64,000 nt of DNA from Alphaproteobacteria bacterium HGW-Alphaproteobacteria-1 (lineage in GTDB: Bacteria; Pseudomonadota; Alphaproteobacteria; Rhodobacterales; Rhodobacteraceae). A model generated the notes under the pieces. The model ran no database searches, was not told the DNA's origin, and saw only the letters and a list, made by a program, of their open reading frames with translations. Both the position numbers and the translations under genes were made by a program. Within the stretch, counting starts at the first letter, position 1. Each line of letters starts with the position of its first letter. Shown here in pieces: positions 60,923 to 64,000 of this stretch. Location: positions 283,356 through 347,355 of the forward strand of contig PHEQ01000003.1 in assembly GCA_002842985.1 (NCBI GenBank), given 5' to 3'.

Positions 60923-62866
60923 ATGGGCAGGATCGACGTCGACCCATGGGAACCCGAAGAAACGATCGGGAAACTGTGGCACGCCTATGCCAGCCGTCTC
61001 GACGCCCCGGGCGTGCATGACGGAGCCCGTGTCGACCTCTCTGAGGTCGCGGGGCGGCTGGCAGTCCTTTTCCGGGGCCTCGGCGGCGATCCGTCCGTCG
61101 AGGTCAAACCGGTGGCCGAGGAGGTGAGCCATCACCGGCTCTCCTTCCTGCGCCGCCTCGGCACGCCTGCCGAGGTGTTGCCGCGCGCCAGTTTCGATGG
61201 CGCGGCACTGCGCCTGCCCGCCGCGCTTTCCGTCTATCCCGCGCGCGAGGCCAATGGCGCGCTCTATCTGTGGCTTGCCGCCTGCGCGGCCCATGCGCCG
61301 GCGGCGCCCGATCACGATGACCCGCTTGCCGCCGATCTGGCCGCGATTGCCGCGGCGCAAGCCATGGTTGCCGCCACGCTCGAGGCCGCGCCGGGCTTTC
61401 GCGCGCTTTATGCCGATCTGTGCGGCGGGTTGCTGGCGCTGCGCCCCAGTCCTGCGCTTCCCGCCATGGAAACGGCGGTCGAGGCGCTGATCCGTCACCA
61501 TCTGGGCGATCCCGCGCCGATCTCCGCGCGCGCCGAGACGCTGGCAGGCGCAGACCCCGCCACCCTGCGCGCCCCGCGCGGCTATCGTCCGTTCCGCCCC
61601 GTTCCGCTCTGGCCCGATCTGCGCCGCCCCGGGCGCAGCCACGCCGATCAGGTCGAGGACCGCGAGACCGAGGGCGCGCCCGAGACGTCCCGGGGCGACG
61701 AGAAGACCCGCCGCGCGCGTCGCCGAAAATCCGACCTCATCGACCGCAAGGACAGTTTCATCCTGCACAAGTTCGAGGCGATCCTGGCCTGGGCCGAGTT
61801 CATCAACCTCAACCGCCGCGTCGAGGACGATGATGAGGACAGCGCCAAGAAGGCCGCCGACGATCAGGAGGAGATCGGGCTGGGGCAGGTGTCACAGGCC
61901 CCGGCGACGCGGCTCAAGCTGCATCTCGATCTTGCCCCCGAGGATGTGGACCGCGAGGCGCTCTCGGACGTGCTCACCTACCCGGAATGGGATGTGCGCA
62001 CGGGCCGCTACATGCCCCATCATGTGCGCATCCTTGCCAGCGACCTGCGCCCCGAGGACGGCACGCTTGCCGCGCCCGATCCGCGCGCGGCGCGCCGCAT
62101 CCGCGCTGTGAAACGCCAGTTCGAGGCGCTGCGGCCCGGCCGCGTCTCGACCCCCGGCCACCCGGACGGCGACGAGCTTGACACCGAACGCGCGGTGCGC
62201 GCGCGGGTGGATTTCATCGCCACCGGCGAGAGCGACGATCGCATCTGGCGGCAAACGCGGCCTTTGGCGCGCGATCTGGCGGTGTCGATCCTGCTCGATG
62301 TCTCGCGGTCCACCGAAGGCACAGTAAGCGGGCATGATGGCGAAAGCCGCTCGGTGATCGAGATCGAGCGCGAGGCGCTTGCCGCACTGTCCTGGGGCCT
62401 CAATGCCTGTGGCGACAGCTTTGCCATAAACGCCTTTTCCTCACTCAAGCGGCACCGGGTCTGGCTGCACCGGCTCAAGCGGTTCGACGAGCCGATGAGC
62501 GCGGCCATCGAGGCGCGCATCGCCGCCCTCAAGCCCGGTCATTACACCCGTCTTGGCGCTGGGATTCGCCATGCGAGCGCGGAGTTGGCGCGCGAGACGC
62601 GCAAGCGGCGGCTGCTTCTGGTGATCACCGATGGCAAGCCCAACGATCTGGACCATTACGAGGGCCGCCACGGCATCGAGGACAGCCATATGGCGATCCG
62701 CGAGGCACGGCGCGCGGGCCATTCGGTCTTTGGCATCACCGTGGACCGCGATGGCAAGGCGTGGTTTCCGCGCATGTTCGGGCAAGGCGGCTATGCGCTC
62801 ATCCCGCATCCCGACCGGCTGACCGCTGCATTGCCACAGATTTACCGGCAACTGGTCGGCGCATGA
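60923..62866 (+). CDS. norD: NorD, VWA-domain nitric oxide reductase activation protein
   Basis: MIDAS-like ILLDVSRSTEGTVSG; LVITDGKPNDLDHYEGRHGIEDSHMAIREAR. Confidence 0.94.
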   Translation: MGRIDVDPWEPEETIGKLWHAYASRLDAPGVHDGARVDLSEVAGRLAVLFRGLGGDPSVEVKPVAEEVSHHRLSFLRRLGTPAEVLPRASFDGAALRLPAALSVYPAREANGALYLWLAACAAHAPAAPDHDDPLAADLAAIAAAQAMVAATLEAAPGFRALYADLCGGLLALRPSPALPAMETAVEALIRHHLGDPAPISARAETLAGADPATLRAPRGYRPFRPVPLWPDLRRPGRSHADQVEDRETEGAPETSRGDEKTRRARRRKSDLIDRKDSFILHKFEAILAWAEFINLNRRVEDDDEDSAKKAADDQEEIGLGQVSQAPATRLKLHLDLAPEDVDREALSDVLTYPEWDVRTGRYMPHHVRILASDLRPEDGTLAAPDPRAARRIRAVKRQFEALRPGRVSTPGHPDGDELDTERAVRARVDFIATGESDDRIWRQTRPLARDLAVSILLDVSRSTEGTVSGHDGESRSVIEIEREALAALSWGLNACGDSFAINAFSSLKRHRVWLHRLKRFDEPMSAAIEARIAALKPGHYTRLGAGIRHASAELARETRKRRLLLVITDGKPNDLDHYEGRHGIEDSHMAIREARRAGHSVFGITVDRDGKAWFPRMFGQGGYALIPHPDRLTAALPQIYRQLVGA

Positions 62867-63405
62867 GCGACCTTCTGGACGAATTGCCCGGCGAGCCGAT
62901 GATGTGGGTTCTGATCGTCTCGGAACTGCTGGTCTTCGGCGCGGGGCTGGCGGCGCTGAGTGCCATGCGCCTGACGGATCCGGCGGGATTTGCCGAGGCG
63001 CAGGCGCATCTGCACCGGGCGGGGGCTGCGCTCAACACCGTGGTGCTGGTCACGTCCGGTTGCCTCGCCGCACTTGCCGTGCGCGCGGCCCAATCGGGGC
63101 GCGAAGGGCGCAAGCGCGTGCTGCTGGTCGGCGCGATGGCGCTCGGCGTGGTATTCCTGGTCATCAAGGGGCAGGAATACGCCGCCAAATCCGCGCAGGG
63201 CATCGACTGGGAAACCCACCCGTTCTTTACCTTCTACTACCTGCTGACCGGTTTCCACGCCGCGCATGTGGCGGCGGGGATCGTGCTTCTGGGGCTTGTG
63301 GCGGTGCTGCGCGACCCCCGCGCGACCGAGACCGGCGCTGCCTTCTGGCACATGGTCGATCTGGTCTGGGTGCTGCTTTTCCCGGTCGTCTACCTGATCC
63401 GATGA
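62863..63405 (+). CDS. norE: NorE, cytochrome c oxidase subunit III-like
   Basis: MWVLIVSELLVFGAGL...HPFFTFYYLLTGFHAAHV. Confidence 0.88.
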   Translation: MSDLLDELPGEPMMWVLIVSELLVFGAGLAALSAMRLTDPAGFAEAQAHLHRAGAALNTVVLVTSGCLAALAVRAAQSGREGRKRVLLVGAMALGVVFLVIKGQEYAAKSAQGIDWETHPFFTFYYLLTGFHAAHVAAGIVLLGLVAVLRDPRATETGAAFWHMVDLVWVLLFPVVYLIR

Positions 63406-63650
63406 CCCGCGATCCGCTCCTTCTGGCCTGGGCTGGCCTCGTGACGCTGAGCCTTGCCGGTGCGGGGCTGAGCCTTGTGCCTGCGGGGCCTGTGCTCTCG
63501 CTCATGGCGCTCTCGCTGGCCTTGCTCAAGGGGCGGATCATCCTGCATCGCTATCTGGGCCTTGCCCACGCCCCTCGCTGGCGGCGCGGCTTTGACATGG
63601 TGCTGGCGGGGTTCTGCGCGGGGCTTGCGGGGCTTGCCCTGTTGATTTAG
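63402..63650 (+). CDS. norF: NorF-like small membrane protein (subunit IV type)
   Basis: 82 aa hydrophobic protein; LKGRIILHRYLGLAHAPRWRRGFDMVL; last gene of the nor cluster. Confidence 0.75.
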   Translation: MTRDPLLLAWAGLVTLSLAGAGLSLVPAGPVLSLMALSLALLKGRIILHRYLGLAHAPRWRRGFDMVLAGFCAGLAGLALLI

Positions 63651-64000
63651 CGATCCCGGCTCCACGCCTCGGCCGGGTCTGCCAAGGCATACTCCTGCAA
63701 CCGCTCCAGATCGGCGATTTCGGCCATGTTCTGCCGGATGCTCACACCATGGTCGCGCAGCTTGGCGAAGGCGCGGCTGAGGCTTTCGGGCTTCATCCCC
63801 AGACGCCCGGCAATCAGCGCCTTGTCATAGGGCAGGACCACCTCGCATTTGCCCTGCGTGCAGGTGGCAAGATCGAGCAGGAACTCGGCCACCCGCTGTG
63901 CTGCCGTCTGCGCCTTGAGCGCCTCGACCTGTCCGACAAGGGCCTGTAGATGGGCGAAGGTGGCCGATAGGATCGCAATCGCCACCTCGGGCACGTCGCG
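63647..64000 (-). CDS. Crp/Fnr-family transcriptional regulator, Dnr/NnrR type (N-terminus beyond window)
   Basis: DNA-binding C-terminal region LPYDKALIAGRLGMKPESLSRAFAKLRDHGV; FNR-like ExxSR recognition helix; frame open to window end. Confidence 0.82.
   Translation of the reverse strand, partial: RDVPEVAIAILSATFAHLQALVGQVEALKAQTAAQRVAEFLLDLATCTQGKCEVVLPYDKALIAGRLGMKPESLSRAFAKLRDHGVSIRQNMAEIADLERLQEYALADPAEAWSRDR

Overview
GC-rich chromosomal window that looks alphaproteobacterial, most likely Rhodobacteraceae (inferred from gene content and codon style). Left part: flagellar genes (fliE partial, flgC, flgB, divergent fliI), separate mnmD and MnmC-type FAD genes, and a housekeeping/amino-acid block (lytic transglycosylase, dapA, aroA, serA, serC, leuA, FeS-type photolyase, nadE, hisC-like, dacB, nadD, ettA) with a long MORN-repeat protein, a hybrid histidine kinase and a PAS-GGDEF-EAL protein. 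Right part (about 36.5-64 kb): a contiguous denitrification island covering nitrite to N2. It contains nosCRZDFYLX, nirN/J/H/G/DL/F/C/E, a cytochrome c2-like gene, an unusual NapC/NirT + EB_dh-type multiheme fusion, nirS, nnrS, norCBQDEF, and a truncated Crp/Fnr-type (Dnr/NnrR) regulator. Best items for follow-up: (1) a Leu-codon-rich leader peptide abutting a strong hairpin upstream of leuA; (2) three identical 14-bp NnrR-like boxes, two overlapping stop codons of the preceding genes and one almost exactly midway between the divergent nirS and nnrS starts, versus one perfect FNR-type palindrome upstream of nos with geometry implying a leaderless nosC mRNA; (3) the NirT/EB_dh fusion cytochrome; (4) a probable serC leader RNA. 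No CRISPR array, transposon, rRNA or tRNA was recognised. I found no clear defence-type or wholly novel system.
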